Shown here piece after piece: positions 33,184 through 43,856 of a stretch of DNA of 64,000 nucleotides. Position 1 is the stretch's first letter. Each line of letters starts with the position of its first letter. This stretch comes from Demequina pelophila. Lineage in GTDB: Bacteria > Actinomycetota > Actinomycetes > Actinomycetales > Demequinaceae. The stretch is taken from contig NZ_BBLY01000004.1 of assembly GCF_000971175.1 (NCBI RefSeq), forward strand, positions 306,298 through 370,297, given 5' to 3'. The notes under the pieces were generated by a model that worked only from the letters and a program-made list of their open reading frames with translations, was not told the origin of the DNA and did no database searches. The position numbers were made by a program, and so were the translations under genes.

Positions 33184-34497
33184 TCAGCTGCGCGCCGCCT
33201 CCTGGAAGGCCCGGCGCGGCTCGTGCAGCCGGCCCATCGAGACCAGGTCGCGCCGGAAGAACACCGCCGCCGTCCAGTCGAGCGCCACGCGCGCCTTGCG
33301 GTTGAAGGTGGGGATCGCGAGCAGGTGGTACGTGCGGTGCATGACCCACGCGGGCCAGCCACGCAGCTTCACCCCCATCACGGACGCGACACCCTTGTTG
33401 AGCCCCAGCGACGCGACCAGCCCGAGGTGCCGGTGGCGGTACTCCGCGAGCGGCGCCCCCGACAGGTGCGCCGCGAGGTTGCGGCCCAGGTGCTTGGCCT
33501 GACGCACCGCGTGCTGCGCGGACGGGGCGCACCAGTCGCCCTCGCCCTCGACCAGGTTGGGCACCTGCGCGCAGTCGCCCGCGGCCCACGCGCCCGGCAC
33601 CGGCACGCCGTCCGCGTCGACCACCTGCAGCGTCGCCGCCGCGCTCACGTGACCGCGCGGACCCAGCGGCAGATCGGACGCCGCGAGCACCGGCGAGGGC
33701 TTGACCCCGGCCGTCCACACCACCGTGTCCGCCTCGAAGCGCTCGCCGTTCGACAGCTCGATGCGCCCGTCGACGCAGCCCTCGAGCCGCGTCTCGAGCA
33801 GCACCCGCATGCCGCGCCGCTCGAGCTCGACCCGGGTGTACTCGCCCATCTCCGGACCCATCTCCGGCAGGATCCGCGGCGCCGCCTCCACCATCACGAA
33901 GTTGAGGTCCTCACCGGACAGCTCCGGGTAGTAGCGCAGCGCGGCCTTGGCCATGTCCTCGGTCTCCGCGAAGGCCTCGCAGCCGGCGAAGCCGCCGCCC
34001 ACGAATACGAAGGTGAGCAGCCGGCGGCGCTGCGCCGGGTCCGTCGTGGTCGCGGCGCGCGCGATGCGGCCCAGGACCCGGTTGCGCAGCGAGATGGCCT
34101 CCTCGACGTACTTGAAGCCCATGCCGAACTCCGCGAGGCCGGGGATGGGCAGCGTGCGCGACACCGCGCCGAGCGCCACCACCACCTCGTCGTACTCGAC
34201 CGTGAACTCCTCGCCCAGGTCCGTCGCCGCGGTGACGGTGCGGCCGGCGTGATCGATCGCGGTCGCGCGGCCCTGCAGGATGCGCGCGCCCTCGAGCTCG
34301 CGTCGCAGCGGCACCACGGCGTGCCGAGGCTCGATGGACCCGGCGGCGGCCTCGGGCAGGAAGGGGGCGTAGGTCATGTAGGGGCGCCGGTCGAGCACGG
34401 TGACCTCGACGCGGTCGCGCGCCTTCCTCAGCAGGGTGAGGGCGGTGTACAGGCCGACGTAGCCGCCGCCAAGAATCAGGACTCGCGTGCGCGCCAT
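33184..34497 (-). CDS. ndh: type II NADH dehydrogenase
   Basis: A single-subunit, non-proton-pumping NADH:menaquinone oxidoreductase at the inner face of the membrane. The 437 residues contain the FAD loop ILGGGYVGLYTALTL, the NADH loop FVFVGGGFAGCEAFAE, the AAGDCAQVP motif, and a C-terminal amphipathic region (LRGWPAWVMHRTYHLLAIPTFNRKARVALDW) that should anchor it to the membrane. AGGAGG precedes ATG 34497, so this gene has a normal leader, unlike many neighbours. Confidence 0.94.
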   Translation of the reverse strand: MARTRVLILGGGYVGLYTALTLLRKARDRVEVTVLDRRPYMTYAPFLPEAAAGSIEPRHAVVPLRRELEGARILQGRATAIDHAGRTVTAATDLGEEFTVEYDEVVVALGAVSRTLPIPGLAEFGMGFKYVEEAISLRNRVLGRIARAATTTDPAQRRRLLTFVFVGGGFAGCEAFAETEDMAKAALRYYPELSGEDLNFVMVEAAPRILPEMGPEMGEYTRVELERRGMRVLLETRLEGCVDGRIELSNGERFEADTVVWTAGVKPSPVLAASDLPLGPRGHVSAAATLQVVDADGVPVPGAWAAGDCAQVPNLVEGEGDWCAPSAQHAVRQAKHLGRNLAAHLSGAPLAEYRHRHLGLVASLGLNKGVASVMGVKLRGWPAWVMHRTYHLLAIPTFNRKARVALDWTAAVFFRRDLVSMGRLHEPRRAFQEAARS

Positions 34498-34686
34498 GGG
34501 GAACCTCCTGCAGGGGGCAACCGCGGGCGGCGGCGAGACGTTCCCGGCATCGCCGCCCCCGCGGCGATGCTGATGGGGACGGTCCGGGAGTCTACCCGCT
34601 CACCCGGGACTCAGGTCCCGGAGGGGGTGGTGCGGTGGCGGTGGCCGATGCGCCGGCCGGGGACGATGCCCCGGGTCGCCTTCGCC

Positions 34687-36075
34687 TCAGCGCCCCAGCA
34701 TGGTGGTGACGTCGAGCAGCTCGTCGAGCAGGGCCTCGGTGATCTCGCCGCGCTCGACGAAGCCGAGGGCGATCGTGGCCTCGCGGACGGTGAGCCCCTC
34801 CTTGACCGCGTGCTTGGCGATCGTGGCGGCGTTCTCGTACCCGATCACGCGGTTGAGCGGCGTCACCACGGAGGGGCTGGCCTCGGCGAAGCGGCGCGCG
34901 CGGTCCTCGTTCGCCTCGATGCCCTCCACGGTGCGGGTCGCGAGCACGCGCGAGGCGTTGCCCAGCAGGCGGGCCGATTCGAGCACGCCCAGCGCCATCA
35001 CCGGGATCTGCACGTTGAGCTCGAAGGCCCCGGAGGCGCCGGCCCAGGCGACCGTCGCATCGTTCCCCACCACCCGGGCGCAGACCATGAGGACCGCCTC
35101 GGGGACCACGGGGTTGACCTTGCCGGGCATGATCGAGGAGCCGGGCTGGAGGTCCGGCAGGCGGATCTCCGCGAGGCCGGTGTTGGGGCCCGAGCCCATC
35201 CATCGCAGGTCGTTGCACACCTTGGTGAGGGACACGGCGATGGTGCGCATCGCGCCCGAGGCCTCGACCAGGCCGTCGCGCGCGGACTGCGCCTCGAAGT
35301 GGTTGCGGGCCTCCGTGATGGGCAGGCCCGTGTCCTCCGCGAGGAGGGCGATGACGCGCTGGGGGAAGCCGGCCGGGGTGTTGATGCCGGTGCCCACGGC
35401 GGTGCCGCCCAGGGGCACCTCGGCGACGCGGGGCAGGGCGACGATCAGCCGCTCGATGCCGTGGCGCACCGCGGCCGCGTAGCCGGAGAACTCCTGACCC
35501 AGCGTCACCGGGGTGGCGTCCATGAGGTGCGTGCGGCCGGACTTCACGACGTCCGCGAACTGCTCGGCCTTGGCCTCGAGCGCGCGCGCGAGCTGCTCGA
35601 GCGCGGGGACCAGGTCGCCCACGATCGCGGCGGTCGCGGCCACGTGCACGGACGTGGGGAACACGTCGTTGGACGACTGCGACGCGTTGACGTGGTCGTT
35701 CGGGTGAACGTCGCGGCCCAGACGCGCGGTCGCGAGGGAGGCGAGCACCTCGTTCGTGTTCATGTTGGAGGACGTGCCGGAGCCGGTCTGGAAGACGTCG
35801 ACGGGGAAGTGCGCGTCGTGGTCGCCCCGGGCCACCTCGTCCGCGGCGGCGACGATCGCGTCGGCGATGTCCGCGTCGAGGACCCCCAGTTCGGCGTTGG
35901 CGCGCGCGGCGGCCTTCTTCACCCGCGCGAGCGCCTCGATGTGGCGCCGCTCGAGCGTGATGCCCGAGATGGGGAAGTTCTCCACCGCCCGCTGCGTCTG
36001 GGCCCGGAAGAGGGCGTCGGCCGGGACCCGGACCTCGCCCATGGTGTCGTGCTCGATGCGGAACTCCGTCGTCAT
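34687..36075 (-). CDS. fumC: class II fumarate hydratase
   Basis: It converts fumarate to L-malate in the TCA cycle. The 462 residues carry [52 protein letters not shown] and the superfamily signature [11 protein letters not shown]. On the minus strand CAGACT ends 7 nt before ATG 36075, suggesting a leaderless message. It lies next to exonuclease VII genes, an order similar to that in mycobacteria, but without glpX. A decamer copy precedes the stop-side spacer at 34660. Confidence 0.96.
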   Translation of the reverse strand: MTTEFRIEHDTMGEVRVPADALFRAQTQRAVENFPISGITLERRHIEALARVKKAAARANAELGVLDADIADAIVAAADEVARGDHDAHFPVDVFQTGSGTSSNMNTNEVLASLATARLGRDVHPNDHVNASQSSNDVFPTSVHVAATAAIVGDLVPALEQLARALEAKAEQFADVVKSGRTHLMDATPVTLGQEFSGYAAAVRHGIERLIVALPRVAEVPLGGTAVGTGINTPAGFPQRVIALLAEDTGLPITEARNHFEAQSARDGLVEASGAMRTIAVSLTKVCNDLRWMGSGPNTGLAEIRLPDLQPGSSIMPGKVNPVVPEAVLMVCARVVGNDATVAWAGASGAFELNVQIPVMALGVLESARLLGNASRVLATRTVEGIEANEDRARRFAEASPSVVTPLNRVIGYENAATIAKHAVKEGLTVREATIALGFVERGEITEALLDELLDVTTMLGR

Positions 36076-36130
36076 GGCGCCCAGTCTGGCACGTCCGGGC
36101 GGGACCTCGGTCCCACCCCGCGCGGGCGTG

Positions 36131-36436
36131 TCAGCCCTGGTCCGGGACGATTCCGACGACTCCCGCATCCGCCTCGTCCCCGGCCGCAGCGGCGCCCGCG
36201 GCATCCCCGCCGACCCGAGCATCGTCCGCCGCCCGTGCCGCGTCGATCCGGTCCTGCGCGCCGTCGAGCAGCTCCTGGCAGCGCGCCGCGAGGGCCTCGC
36301 CGCGCTCCCACAGCGTCACCGACTCGTCGAGGGTCGCGGCGCCGGCCTCGAGCCGGGCGACGATCGCCACGAGCTCGTCGCGCGCCTCCTCGTAGGACAG
36401 GGTCTCGAGGGGGCGGGTGAAGGGGGAGTCGGGCAT
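36131..36436 (-). CDS. xseB: exodeoxyribonuclease VII small subunit
   Basis: The small subunit of exonuclease VII, which degrades single-stranded DNA from both ends. The 101 residues have the conserved helical core [52 protein letters not shown], followed by an Ala/Asp-rich tail that includes a decamer copy at 36219-36227. It follows xseA by 23 nt on the minus strand. The core is unmistakable; the tail is extra. Confidence 0.93.
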   Translation of the reverse strand: MPDSPFTRPLETLSYEEARDELVAIVARLEAGAATLDESVTLWERGEALAARCQELLDGAQDRIDAARAADDARVGGDAAGAAAAGDEADAGVVGIVPDQG

Positions 36437-36459
36437 GGGGCTACGGTACCGGGCGCCGT

Positions 36460-37713
36460 TCAGCGCGCCTGCGCCGCGATCTCCCCACCTGCGACTCGCA
36501 CGCGCAGCGCGGTGCCTGTGGGCGCCGCGGCCGGGTCGCGGACGATCACCCCGTCCTCCGTGCGCACGACGGCGAAGCCGCGGTCGAGCGTCGCCTGCGG
36601 GCTCAGCGCCCGCACGGATGCGGCGAGCTCGCGGACGCGGGAGCGCTCGGCGTCCAGGCGCGCCGCGACCGCGCGGGCAGACGCGTCGCGCCACCGCAGC
36701 GCCTCGTCGACGAAGGGCGCGAGCATGGCCTCCGGGCGCGCGAGCACCGGCCGGGTGCGCAGCTGGGCCAGGTGCTGGCGTTCGCGGGCCGTGCCCGCGG
36801 CGAGTGCGGTGCGCAGGGCGGCGCGAGCACGGGCGATCCCGGTCGCCTCGGCCTGGGCATCGGGGACGATGCGTTTGCCGGCGTCCGTGGGGGTGGACGC
36901 CCGGTAGTCGGCGACCAGGTCGAGCAGGGGCGAGTCCTTCTCGTGCCCGATCGCGCTGACGACCGGGGTCGCGCACGCGGCCGCCGCGCGGATCAGGCGC
37001 TCGTCGCTGAAGGCCACGAGGTCCTCGAAGGACCCGCCGCCGCGTGCGACCACGATGACGTCGATGTCCGGGCGCGCGTCGAGCTCGGCAAGCGCCGCGG
37101 TGGTCTCGGGCACGGCGCGGGCGCCCTGCACCGTGACCCGGCGGATCTCGAAGCGCACGGCGGGCCAGCGGCGGGTGGCGTTCTCGACCACATCGTGCTC
37201 GGCGTCGCCCTGGGTGGCGCACACGAGCCCCACCGTGCGCGGGATGAAGGGCAGCGGGCGCTTGCGGTCCGCATCGAAGAGGCCCTCTGCGGCGAGCGAC
37301 TCCTTGAGCGCCTCGATCCGTGCGAGCAGGTCGCCCACGCCCACCTGGCGCACGGCGTCGCCGCCCAGCTGCAGCGAGCCGCCCTTGACCCACCATTCGG
37401 GCTTGGCGTGGATGACCACGCGCGTGCCGTCGACCAGGTCGACGCCCAGCGCGCGCACGGCGGACTCGGGCAGCGTCGCCCGGATCGACATGTCCGCTTC
37501 CGTGTCGCGCAGCGTGAGGAACACCAGGTGGCGCCATGTCTTGACGTTGAGGACCTGGCCCTCGACCCACACGGCAGGAAGCCTCGCCACGTAGTCGCGG
37601 ATCTTGGGGGAGAGGTGGCGCACCGGCCACGGCCGCTCGGGCGTGGTGTCCGTGGAACGCTCGGGGAGCGTGGCGGGCGCCCGGTCGTTGGTGGGGAAGG
37701 GGGCGTCTGTCAC
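36460..37713 (-). CDS. xseA: exodeoxyribonuclease VII large subunit
   Basis: The catalytic subunit, 417 residues. An N-terminal OB-fold ([33 protein letters not shown]) is followed by the nuclease domain with [42 protein letters not shown] and [30 protein letters not shown], then a coiled-coil region. I chose GTG 37713, which has CAGGCT 7 nt upstream on the minus strand; upstream methionines have no family similarity. It is divergent from ispH. The RIVPDAQ stretch covers a decamer copy at 36863. Confidence 0.93.
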   Translation of the reverse strand: MTDAPFPTNDRAPATLPERSTDTTPERPWPVRHLSPKIRDYVARLPAVWVEGQVLNVKTWRHLVFLTLRDTEADMSIRATLPESAVRALGVDLVDGTRVVIHAKPEWWVKGGSLQLGGDAVRQVGVGDLLARIEALKESLAAEGLFDADRKRPLPFIPRTVGLVCATQGDAEHDVVENATRRWPAVRFEIRRVTVQGARAVPETTAALAELDARPDIDVIVVARGGGSFEDLVAFSDERLIRAAAACATPVVSAIGHEKDSPLLDLVADYRASTPTDAGKRIVPDAQAEATGIARARAALRTALAAGTARERQHLAQLRTRPVLARPEAMLAPFVDEALRWRDASARAVAARLDAERSRVRELAASVRALSPQATLDRGFAVVRTEDGVIVRDPAAAPTGTALRVRVAGGEIAAQAR

Positions 37714-37744
37714 GCCCCACAGCCTGCCACGTAGGATGGAGCCC

Positions 37745-38728
37745 ATGCCTGAGACGAGTGCCAAGCGTGTCCTGCTCGCCGCCCCGCGAGGCTACTGCGC
37801 CGGCGTGGACCGCGCCGTCATCGCGGTGGAGAAGGCGCTCGAGCTGCACGGCGCACCTATCTATGTGCGCAAGGAGATCGTCCACAACAAGTACGTGGTC
37901 GAGACCCTGTCCGAGCGCGGCGCGATCTTCGTGGACGAGACCGACGAGGTGCCCGAGGGTGCACGCGTGGTCTTCTCCGCGCACGGTGTCGCTCCTGCGG
38001 TGCGCGACGCGGCCGCGGCACGCAGCCTGCTCACCATCGACGCGACGTGCCCCCTGGTGACCAAGGTGCACAAGGAGGCCATCCGCTTCGCGCGCGACGA
38101 GCGCACCATCCTGTTGATCGGCCACACCGGCCACGAGGAGGTCGAGGGCACGGCGGGCGAGGCCCCCGAGCACACGATCGTGGTCAACTCGCCCGAGGAC
38201 GTGGCCGACCTCGAGGTGCCGGACCCCGAGAACGTCGTGTGGCTGTCCCAGACCACGCTGTCCGTCGACGAGACGATGGAGACCGTGCGCCGCCTGCGCG
38301 AGCGTTTCCCCGCGCTCCAGGACCCGCCCAGCGACGACATCTGCTACGCCACCCAGAACCGCCAGGTGGCGGTGAAGAAGCTCGCGCCCGAGTGCGACCT
38401 GGTGATCGTGGTGGGCTCCGCGAACTCGTCGAACTCGGTCCGCCTGGTCGAGGTGGCGCTGCAGGCCGGCGCGACCACGGCCTACCGGATCGACCGCGCG
38501 AGCGAGCTCGACGAGTCCTGGCTCGACGGCGTGGAGACCGTGGGCGTGACCTCGGGCGCGTCCGTGCCGGAGATCCTGGTGCGCGGCGTCCTCGACGCGC
38601 TCGCCGGGCGCGGCTTCGAGACCGTGCAGGAGGTCCGCACCGCGACGGAGGACCTCATGTTCTCCCTCCCGCGCGAGATCCGCGCGGACCTCAAGGCTCA
38701 GGAGGCCGCGCGCGCCGTCACGGCGTGA
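37745..38728 (+). CDS. ispH: 4-hydroxy-3-methylbut-2-enyl diphosphate reductase
   Basis: The iron-sulfur enzyme that makes IPP and DMAPP at the end of the MEP pathway. The 327 residues contain the three cluster cysteines in [24 protein letters not shown] and CYATQNRQ, with [12 protein letters not shown] and [17 protein letters not shown] at 37732-37737 lies 7 nt before ATG 37745, so I prefer this start to ATG 37736. Its 3' end overlaps rmuC by 11 nt on the other strand. IPP feeds the uppS product upstream. Confidence 0.96.
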   Translation: MPETSAKRVLLAAPRGYCAGVDRAVIAVEKALELHGAPIYVRKEIVHNKYVVETLSERGAIFVDETDEVPEGARVVFSAHGVAPAVRDAAAARSLLTIDATCPLVTKVHKEAIRFARDERTILLIGHTGHEEVEGTAGEAPEHTIVVNSPEDVADLEVPDPENVVWLSQTTLSVDETMETVRRLRERFPALQDPPSDDICYATQNRQVAVKKLAPECDLVIVVGSANSSNSVRLVEVALQAGATTAYRIDRASELDESWLDGVETVGVTSGASVPEILVRGVLDALAGRGFETVQEVRTATEDLMFSLPREIRADLKAQEAARAVTA

Positions 38729-40091
38729 TGGGCTCGGTCTTCGCCTCCTCCTGGTCGGAGCCGGCCCCCTCCCGTGCCTCGTCGTCGACCAGTTCCGCCG
38801 CGGTGAGGGCGCGCACGTCGCCCGAGACGGGCTCCACAGACTCGAGCCGCGCCTCGAGGTGCTGCATGTTCCCGAACCGCCGCGCGCTGACCATGACGCG
38901 CGACTCCAGCGAGCCGACGGCCGCGTTGTAGTGCTTGGCGGCCTGCTCGAGCGAGCGGCCCAGCCGCCCCACGTGGGTGCCCAGGGTGCCCAGGCGCTCG
39001 TACAGCTCGCGGCCGTTCTCCAGCACCGCGCGGGCGTTGGCGGCGAGGGACTCCTCGCGCCACGCGAGCGCGGCGGTGCGCAGCAGCGCCACGAGCGTGG
39101 TGGGGGTCGCGATGAGCACCTGGTGCGCGTATGCGTATTCCTGCAGCGCCGGGTCCTGCTCGAGCGCCGCCTGGTAGAACGCCTCCGACGGCACGAACAT
39201 GACCACGAACTCGGGCGCCGAGTCGAACTGCGCCCAGTAGCGCTTGGCCGCGAGCGAGTCCACGTGCCTCTTCATATGGGTGGCGTGCGCGCGCAGGCGC
39301 TCCGCGCGCACCGCCTCGTCGTCCGTCTCGAACGCCTCGAGCAGCGCGACGAGCGCGACCTTCGAGTCGACCACGATGCTCCGGCCGCCGGCCAGGCGGA
39401 CGGTGAGGTCGGGACGCAGGACGGCGCCGTTCTCGTCGCGCACGGTGTCCTGCTCCGTGAAGTCGACGTGCTGGACCATGCCGGCGAGCTCCACCACGCG
39501 GCGCAGCTGCACCTCGCCCCAGTTGCCGCGGACGTCGGACCGGCGCAGCGTGTTGATGAAGTCGTCCGCCTTGCGCCCCACCTTCTCCGTGGCCTCGAGC
39601 ATCTGGCGCACCTGCTCGGCGAGGCGCGCCTGGCCCGCCTCCCGGGCCTGCGCCGCCTCGACCGTCTGCGCGCGCACCGCATCGAGCGTCTTCGCGAGCG
39701 GCTCGACCATGCGGCGCACCGACTCCTCCCGCTTGGCGAGCTCGGCTGCGCCGGCCTCCCGCTCGCGCGTCAGGCGCTCCTGCGCCATGGCGACGAGCTG
39801 CTCCTGGTTGGCGCGCAGCACGTCGGCGCTCACGGCGCCGAACTGCTCGCGCAGGCGCGCCTCGTCGGCGCGCACCTGGGCGACGTAGCGCTCGTGCTCC
39901 GCGCGCAGCTCCGCCTCGCGCCGGCGCGAGGCCTCCTTGTGCTCGGTGAGCGCCCCCTCCAGGGCGCCGATGCGCGCCCGGGCCACCGCAGCATCGGCCA
40001 TCGAGGAGGAGGCGCGCCGGGAGGCGAGGACGTAGCCGAGGGCCGCGCCGCAGGCGAGGGACAGGAGGGCGATGAGCAGCTCGAGAGGCAT
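38718..40091 (-). CDS. rmuC: RmuC family DNA recombination protein
   Basis: RmuC proteins limit recombination at inverted repeats and carry a PD-(D/E)XK-type domain. The 457-residue product has an N-terminal membrane helix ([21 protein letters not shown]), a coiled coil of about 150 residues, and the core domain with [49 protein letters not shown] and [22 protein letters not shown] lies 6 nt before ATG 40091. It is interesting beside so many inverted repeats, but no link can be shown. Confidence 0.93.
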   Translation of the reverse strand: MPLELLIALLSLACGAALGYVLASRRASSSMADAAVARARIGALEGALTEHKEASRRREAELRAEHERYVAQVRADEARLREQFGAVSADVLRANQEQLVAMAQERLTREREAGAAELAKREESVRRMVEPLAKTLDAVRAQTVEAAQAREAGQARLAEQVRQMLEATEKVGRKADDFINTLRRSDVRGNWGEVQLRRVVELAGMVQHVDFTEQDTVRDENGAVLRPDLTVRLAGGRSIVVDSKVALVALLEAFETDDEAVRAERLRAHATHMKRHVDSLAAKRYWAQFDSAPEFVVMFVPSEAFYQAALEQDPALQEYAYAHQVLIATPTTLVALLRTAALAWREESLAANARAVLENGRELYERLGTLGTHVGRLGRSLEQAAKHYNAAVGSLESRVMVSARRFGNMQHLEARLESVEPVSGDVRALTAAELVDDEAREGAGSDQEEAKTEPITP

Positions 40092-40223
40092 GCCCACAGC
40101 CTGACAGGGGGGTCCGACACCGGGCCGCCCCGGCGCTGGGGCCCGGGCGCCGCCCACGCGCCGCCCCGGCCCGCATATACGCACACTCCGTGTTGCGTTG
40201 CTCGCCCCTGACGCCGTGATGCG

Positions 40224-40239
40224 TGTGAAAAACGTCACA
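40224..40239. promoter_or_regulatory. Crp-like (GlxR-type) operator
   Basis: TGTGAAAAACGTCACA is an exact TGTGA-N6-TCACA palindrome, the consensus of cAMP-receptor proteins. It is 168 nt before the peptide transporter start. A TTGTTA element follows near 40280. It suggests cAMP-dependent control of the operon. Confidence 0.7.
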
Positions 40240-40340
40240 TCGATGCCGGGCGTCCCCACGACCATGCCGGTCGAAACCTGTTTGTTACCGATTCTTTCCT
40301 ACTCTTGACCGCGTCGCGGGGAACCACCCCCGGCACATCA

Positions 40341-40384
40341 CGCGTCGTCGTTTTCCCGAAACCCCGGGTCGGTCCGACGACGCG
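40341..40384 (+). other. hairpin in the leader of the peptide transporter
   Basis: CGCGTCGTCG (40341-40350) pairs with CGACGACGCG (40375-40384). It lies just before the GAGAGGAAA ribosome site and may stabilise or regulate the message. No gene is seen in 40092-40406. Confidence 0.5.
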
Positions 40385-40406
40385 TCTGATGCGAGAGGAA
40401 ACCACA

Positions 40407-42197
40407 ATGAAGTTCGGCAAGTTCGGTAGGGGAGCCGCAGTCGTCGCCGTCGCGACGCTCGCCCTCGCCGCCTGCACCTCGACCAGCGACACGTCCGACG
40501 AGGACGCGACGTCGGCCGATCCGACCACGGGCGCCACGGAGGCCTCGGGTTCGAACACCGACACGATCTTCTACTCGGCCGGCGAGGTCGAGTGGAACGG
40601 GTACAACGACCTCACGGCCGCCACGTACTCGACCTACAACTCGGTCATCAACGAGCGCGTGCGCTCGAGCTTCGTCTACTACGACGAGAACGCGCAGATC
40701 CACGTCAACGAGGACTTCGGCAACGTCGAGCTGATCAGCGACGACCCGATGGTCGTCAAGTACACGATCGCCGACGACGCGGTGTGGTCCGACGGCACCC
40801 CGATCACCTACGAGGACGCGCTCCTGACCTGGGCCGCGCAGTCGACCGCCGACGGCGAGGACGAGAACGGCAACCCCATCCCGCTGTTCGACCACGTCTC
40901 CGGTCTGGACCTCATGGAGCGCATCCCCGCCGGCCCGCAGGGCGAGGCCGGCGGCAAGGAGTTCACCGTCGAGTACGCGAACCCGTACCCCGACTACATG
41001 CTCACGACCGTGCTCGACTTCCCGTCGCACATCGTGGCCGAGCAGGCCGACATGACGATGGACGAGCTCGTCGCCGCCATCGAGGCCAAGGACGTCGAGG
41101 CGCTGCGCCCGGCGGCCGAGTTCTGGAACAACGGCTGGATCTCCTCCACCCCGGGCCAGCTGCCCGACCCGGCGATCGCCCTGTCCTCCGGCCCGTACAC
41201 GTACGGCTCGTGGGAGGCCGGCCAGTCGCTGACCCTGGTCCCGAACGAGATGTGGTGGGGCGAGGCCCCGAAGACCGGCAACCTGGTCTTCCGCTTCGCG
41301 TCCGCTGACACGCACGTCCAGGCGCTCCAGAACGGCGACCTCAACGTCATCGAGCCGCAGGCCACCGTCGACACCATCGACCAGGTCAGCGCGATCGGCG
41401 ACTCGGTCACGCTCGCGACCTTCCAGACCCTGATCTGGGAGCACCTCGACATCAACCGCGCCGAGGGCGCCTCGCTCGCGGACTCGGCCGAGGCCCGTGA
41501 GGCGTTCGCCATGTGCGTGCCCCGTCAGCTCATCGTCGACAACCTGATCAAGCCGATCAACCCCGACGCGGTCGTCATGAACGCCCGCGAGGTGTTCCCG
41601 TTCCAGGACGAGTACCAGGAGGTCGTGGACGCGGCCTACGACGGCCGCTACGACGAGGTCGACATCGAGGGTGCGAAGGCCAAGCTCGAGGAGGCCGGCA
41701 TCACCGAGCCCCTGCGCGTGCGCATCGGCTACTCGGCGCCCAACCCGCGCCGTACCGACGAGGTCGCCCTGATCAAGGACTCCTGCGACCAGGCGGGCTT
41801 CGAGATCGTCGACTCCGGCGACTCGTCCTTCTTCGCCGCGGGCGGCGCCCTCGACACCGGTGACTTCGACGTCGCGCTCTTCGCGTGGTCGGGCTCCGGC
41901 CAGATCACCTCGGGTCAGAACATCTACTCGACCACGGGCACGCAGAACTACTACGGCTACTCGAACGAGGCCGTGGACACCGCGTGGGACGTCCTGACGG
42001 CGACCCTCGACCGTGCCGAGCAGCTCGCCGAGATCAAGACGATCGAGAAGGAGCTGTGGGACGACCTCTACGGCATCCCGCTGTTCGCGCACCCCGGTGT
42101 CGCGGCCTGGGACTCGTCGATCGACGCCATCGCCCCGACCTCCGCTCAGTCCGGCATCGTCTGGAACGCGGAGAACTGGGTCCGCGCGGCGCAGTAG
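40407..42197 (+). CDS. peptide ABC substrate-binding lipoprotein (family 5)
   Basis: An extracellular lipoprotein of 596 residues that should bind oligopeptides or another family 5 ligand. The signal peptide ends in lipobox LAAC near residue 23. Family 5 features are VVKYTIADDAVWSDGTPITYEDALLTW, GPYTYGSWEAGQSLTLVPNEMWWG and the late ELWDDLYGIPLFAHPGVAAW. ATG 40407 follows GAGAGGAAACC. It leads an operon with two permeases and a fused double ATPase. An intergenic hairpin after its stop could raise its level over the permeases. Confidence 0.92.
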   Translation: MKFGKFGRGAAVVAVATLALAACTSTSDTSDEDATSADPTTGATEASGSNTDTIFYSAGEVEWNGYNDLTAATYSTYNSVINERVRSSFVYYDENAQIHVNEDFGNVELISDDPMVVKYTIADDAVWSDGTPITYEDALLTWAAQSTADGEDENGNPIPLFDHVSGLDLMERIPAGPQGEAGGKEFTVEYANPYPDYMLTTVLDFPSHIVAEQADMTMDELVAAIEAKDVEALRPAAEFWNNGWISSTPGQLPDPAIALSSGPYTYGSWEAGQSLTLVPNEMWWGEAPKTGNLVFRFASADTHVQALQNGDLNVIEPQATVDTIDQVSAIGDSVTLATFQTLIWEHLDINRAEGASLADSAEAREAFAMCVPRQLIVDNLIKPINPDAVVMNAREVFPFQDEYQEVVDAAYDGRYDEVDIEGAKAKLEEAGITEPLRVRIGYSAPNPRRTDEVALIKDSCDQAGFEIVDSGDSSFFAAGGALDTGDFDVALFAWSGSGQITSGQNIYSTTGTQNYYGYSNEAVDTAWDVLTATLDRAEQLAEIKTIEKELWDDLYGIPLFAHPGVAAWDSSIDAIAPTSAQSGIVWNAENWVRAAQ

Positions 42198-42218
42198 AAT
42201 AGCGCGTCATGCACCAAT

Positions 42219-42252
42219 CCGATGGGGTGGGGCTTAGGCCCCACCCCATCGG
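42219..42252 (+). terminator. hairpin between binding protein and permease genes
   Basis: Arms 42219-42233 and 42238-42252 pair perfectly over 15 bp (CCGATGGGGTGGGGC) with loop TTAG. There is no T-tract. It is placed to let the binding-protein message outnumber the distal part. Confidence 0.85.
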
Positions 42253-42333
42253 CCATGTGTGGACCACGGGCCGACGGCGCCCCCAGCGGCCGGCTCCTGA
42301 CACGGGATTCCACACCCAACAGAAAGTCTCTTC

Positions 42334-43851
42334 ATGACCAGGTTTGTCCTTAGACGACTGGCGGTCTCGAGCCTGATCCTGCTGGTCGGTTCGCTGCTGA
42401 TGTTCGTCCTTACGATCAACTCCGGCGACCCGCTCGAGGATCTCCGCGAGTCGACGGCGTCGAATCGTGACCAGCTGATGCAGTCGCGCATCACCAACAT
42501 GGGCCTCGATCAGCCGTGGTACGTCCGTTACTTCACGTGGCTGAGCGGCGCCGCCGGCTGCCTCATCGGCAAGTGCGACCTCGGCACCGACCGCGCGGGA
42601 TCCGACGTGACGGCGCTGCTCGCGCAGGCCGCCGGCTCCACGCTGCGTCTGGTGACGATCGCGACGTTCGCCGCGATCATCGTCGGCGTGATCATCGGAA
42701 TCATCACCGCGATCCGCCAGTACTCCGGCTTCGACTACGTGGTCACGTTCATCAGCTTCCTGTTCTTCTCGCTGCCCGTCTTCTGGGCCGCGGTGCTGCT
42801 CAAGGAGTTCGGCGCGATCCGCTTCAACGACTGGATCGCCGACCCACAGATATCCCTGTTGCAGGCGATCGTCACCGGCCTCGTGCTCGCCGTCATCCTG
42901 TCCTCGATCATGGGTGGCGACTGGAAGCGCAGGCTCCTCACCGGCGCGATCACGGGCGTGTTCGTGGTCGCCGCGCTCATGTACTTCACCGCGGTGGGCT
43001 GGTGGCGCAACCCGGCGCTGGGCGTCGGCCTGGTCGCCCTCGTGTCGCTCGGCTTCGCCGTGGGCCTGGTCGCCCTCATCACGGGCCTGGGCAACCGCCG
43101 CGTGCTCTACTCGACCCTCACCACGGTCGGCGTCGGCATCGTCGTGTACTTCGCCGTCGCGCCGCTGCTCGACGAGCCCAACTGGCTCCTGCTGGCCGGC
43201 CTCTTCGTCTCCTCGCTTGTGATCGGCCTCCTCATCGGCCGGCTCTGGGGCGGGTACTCGAAGGGCACCGCGATGGCGCTGTCCGCCGTCACCGCGACCT
43301 TCATGGCCGCCATGACCTTCCTCGACCACCTGGTCTACGCGTGGGCGGGCTTCCTCCAGCTCAAGCCGCGCCCCATCTCGACCATCGGCTCGCAGACGCC
43401 CAACTTCCCGGGCGACTTCTGGGAGACCACGCTCGACTGGGGCACGCAGCTGCTGCTGCCCACCGCGCTGCTCACCCTCGTGTCGGTCGCGAGCTACCAG
43501 CGCTACACCCGCGCCTCGATGCTCGAGACGCTCAACCAGGACTACGTGCGCACCGCCCGGTCGAAGGGCCTGGGCGAGCGCACCGTCATCGTCAAGCACG
43601 CGTTCCGCAACGCGCTCATCCCCATCACCACCATCGTCGCCTTCAACTTCGCCGGCCTCATCTCCGGCGCGGTCATCACGGAGACGGTGTTCGGCTGGAA
43701 GGGCATGGGCGAGCTGTTCAAGTCCGGCCTCAACAACGTGGACCCGGCGCCGGTCATGGCGTTCTTCCTCGTCACGGCCATCGCGGCGATCGTGATGAAC
43801 ATGATCGCGGACATCGCGTACGCGTTCCTCGACCCCCGGATCAGGAGGTAG
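42334..43851 (+). CDS. peptide ABC permease with a long membrane insertion
   Basis: A DppB/OppB-type permease. The N-terminus (MTRFVLRRLAVSSLILLVGSLLMFVL) and the C-terminal half with RASMLETLNQDYVRTARSKGLGERTVIVKHAFRNALIP (the EAA loop) and ETVFGWKGMGELF are standard. At 505 residues it is about 180 longer than usual. The extra part, at about residues 160-345, holds roughly five to seven extra membrane segments. It is followed by a 15-codon reading frame and the partner permease. Confidence 0.92.
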   Translation: MTRFVLRRLAVSSLILLVGSLLMFVLTINSGDPLEDLRESTASNRDQLMQSRITNMGLDQPWYVRYFTWLSGAAGCLIGKCDLGTDRAGSDVTALLAQAAGSTLRLVTIATFAAIIVGVIIGIITAIRQYSGFDYVVTFISFLFFSLPVFWAAVLLKEFGAIRFNDWIADPQISLLQAIVTGLVLAVILSSIMGGDWKRRLLTGAITGVFVVAALMYFTAVGWWRNPALGVGLVALVSLGFAVGLVALITGLGNRRVLYSTLTTVGVGIVVYFAVAPLLDEPNWLLLAGLFVSSLVIGLLIGRLWGGYSKGTAMALSAVTATFMAAMTFLDHLVYAWAGFLQLKPRPISTIGSQTPNFPGDFWETTLDWGTQLLLPTALLTLVSVASYQRYTRASMLETLNQDYVRTARSKGLGERTVIVKHAFRNALIPITTIVAFNFAGLISGAVITETVFGWKGMGELFKSGLNNVDPAPVMAFFLVTAIAAIVMNMIADIAYAFLDPRIRR

Positions 43852-43856
43852 GGAGC

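Noticed and set aside
34498-34686. Small gene in the ndh-fumC spacer
   Set aside because: No frame there has a ribosome site or start pattern. The spacer holds only a decamer copy at 34660.
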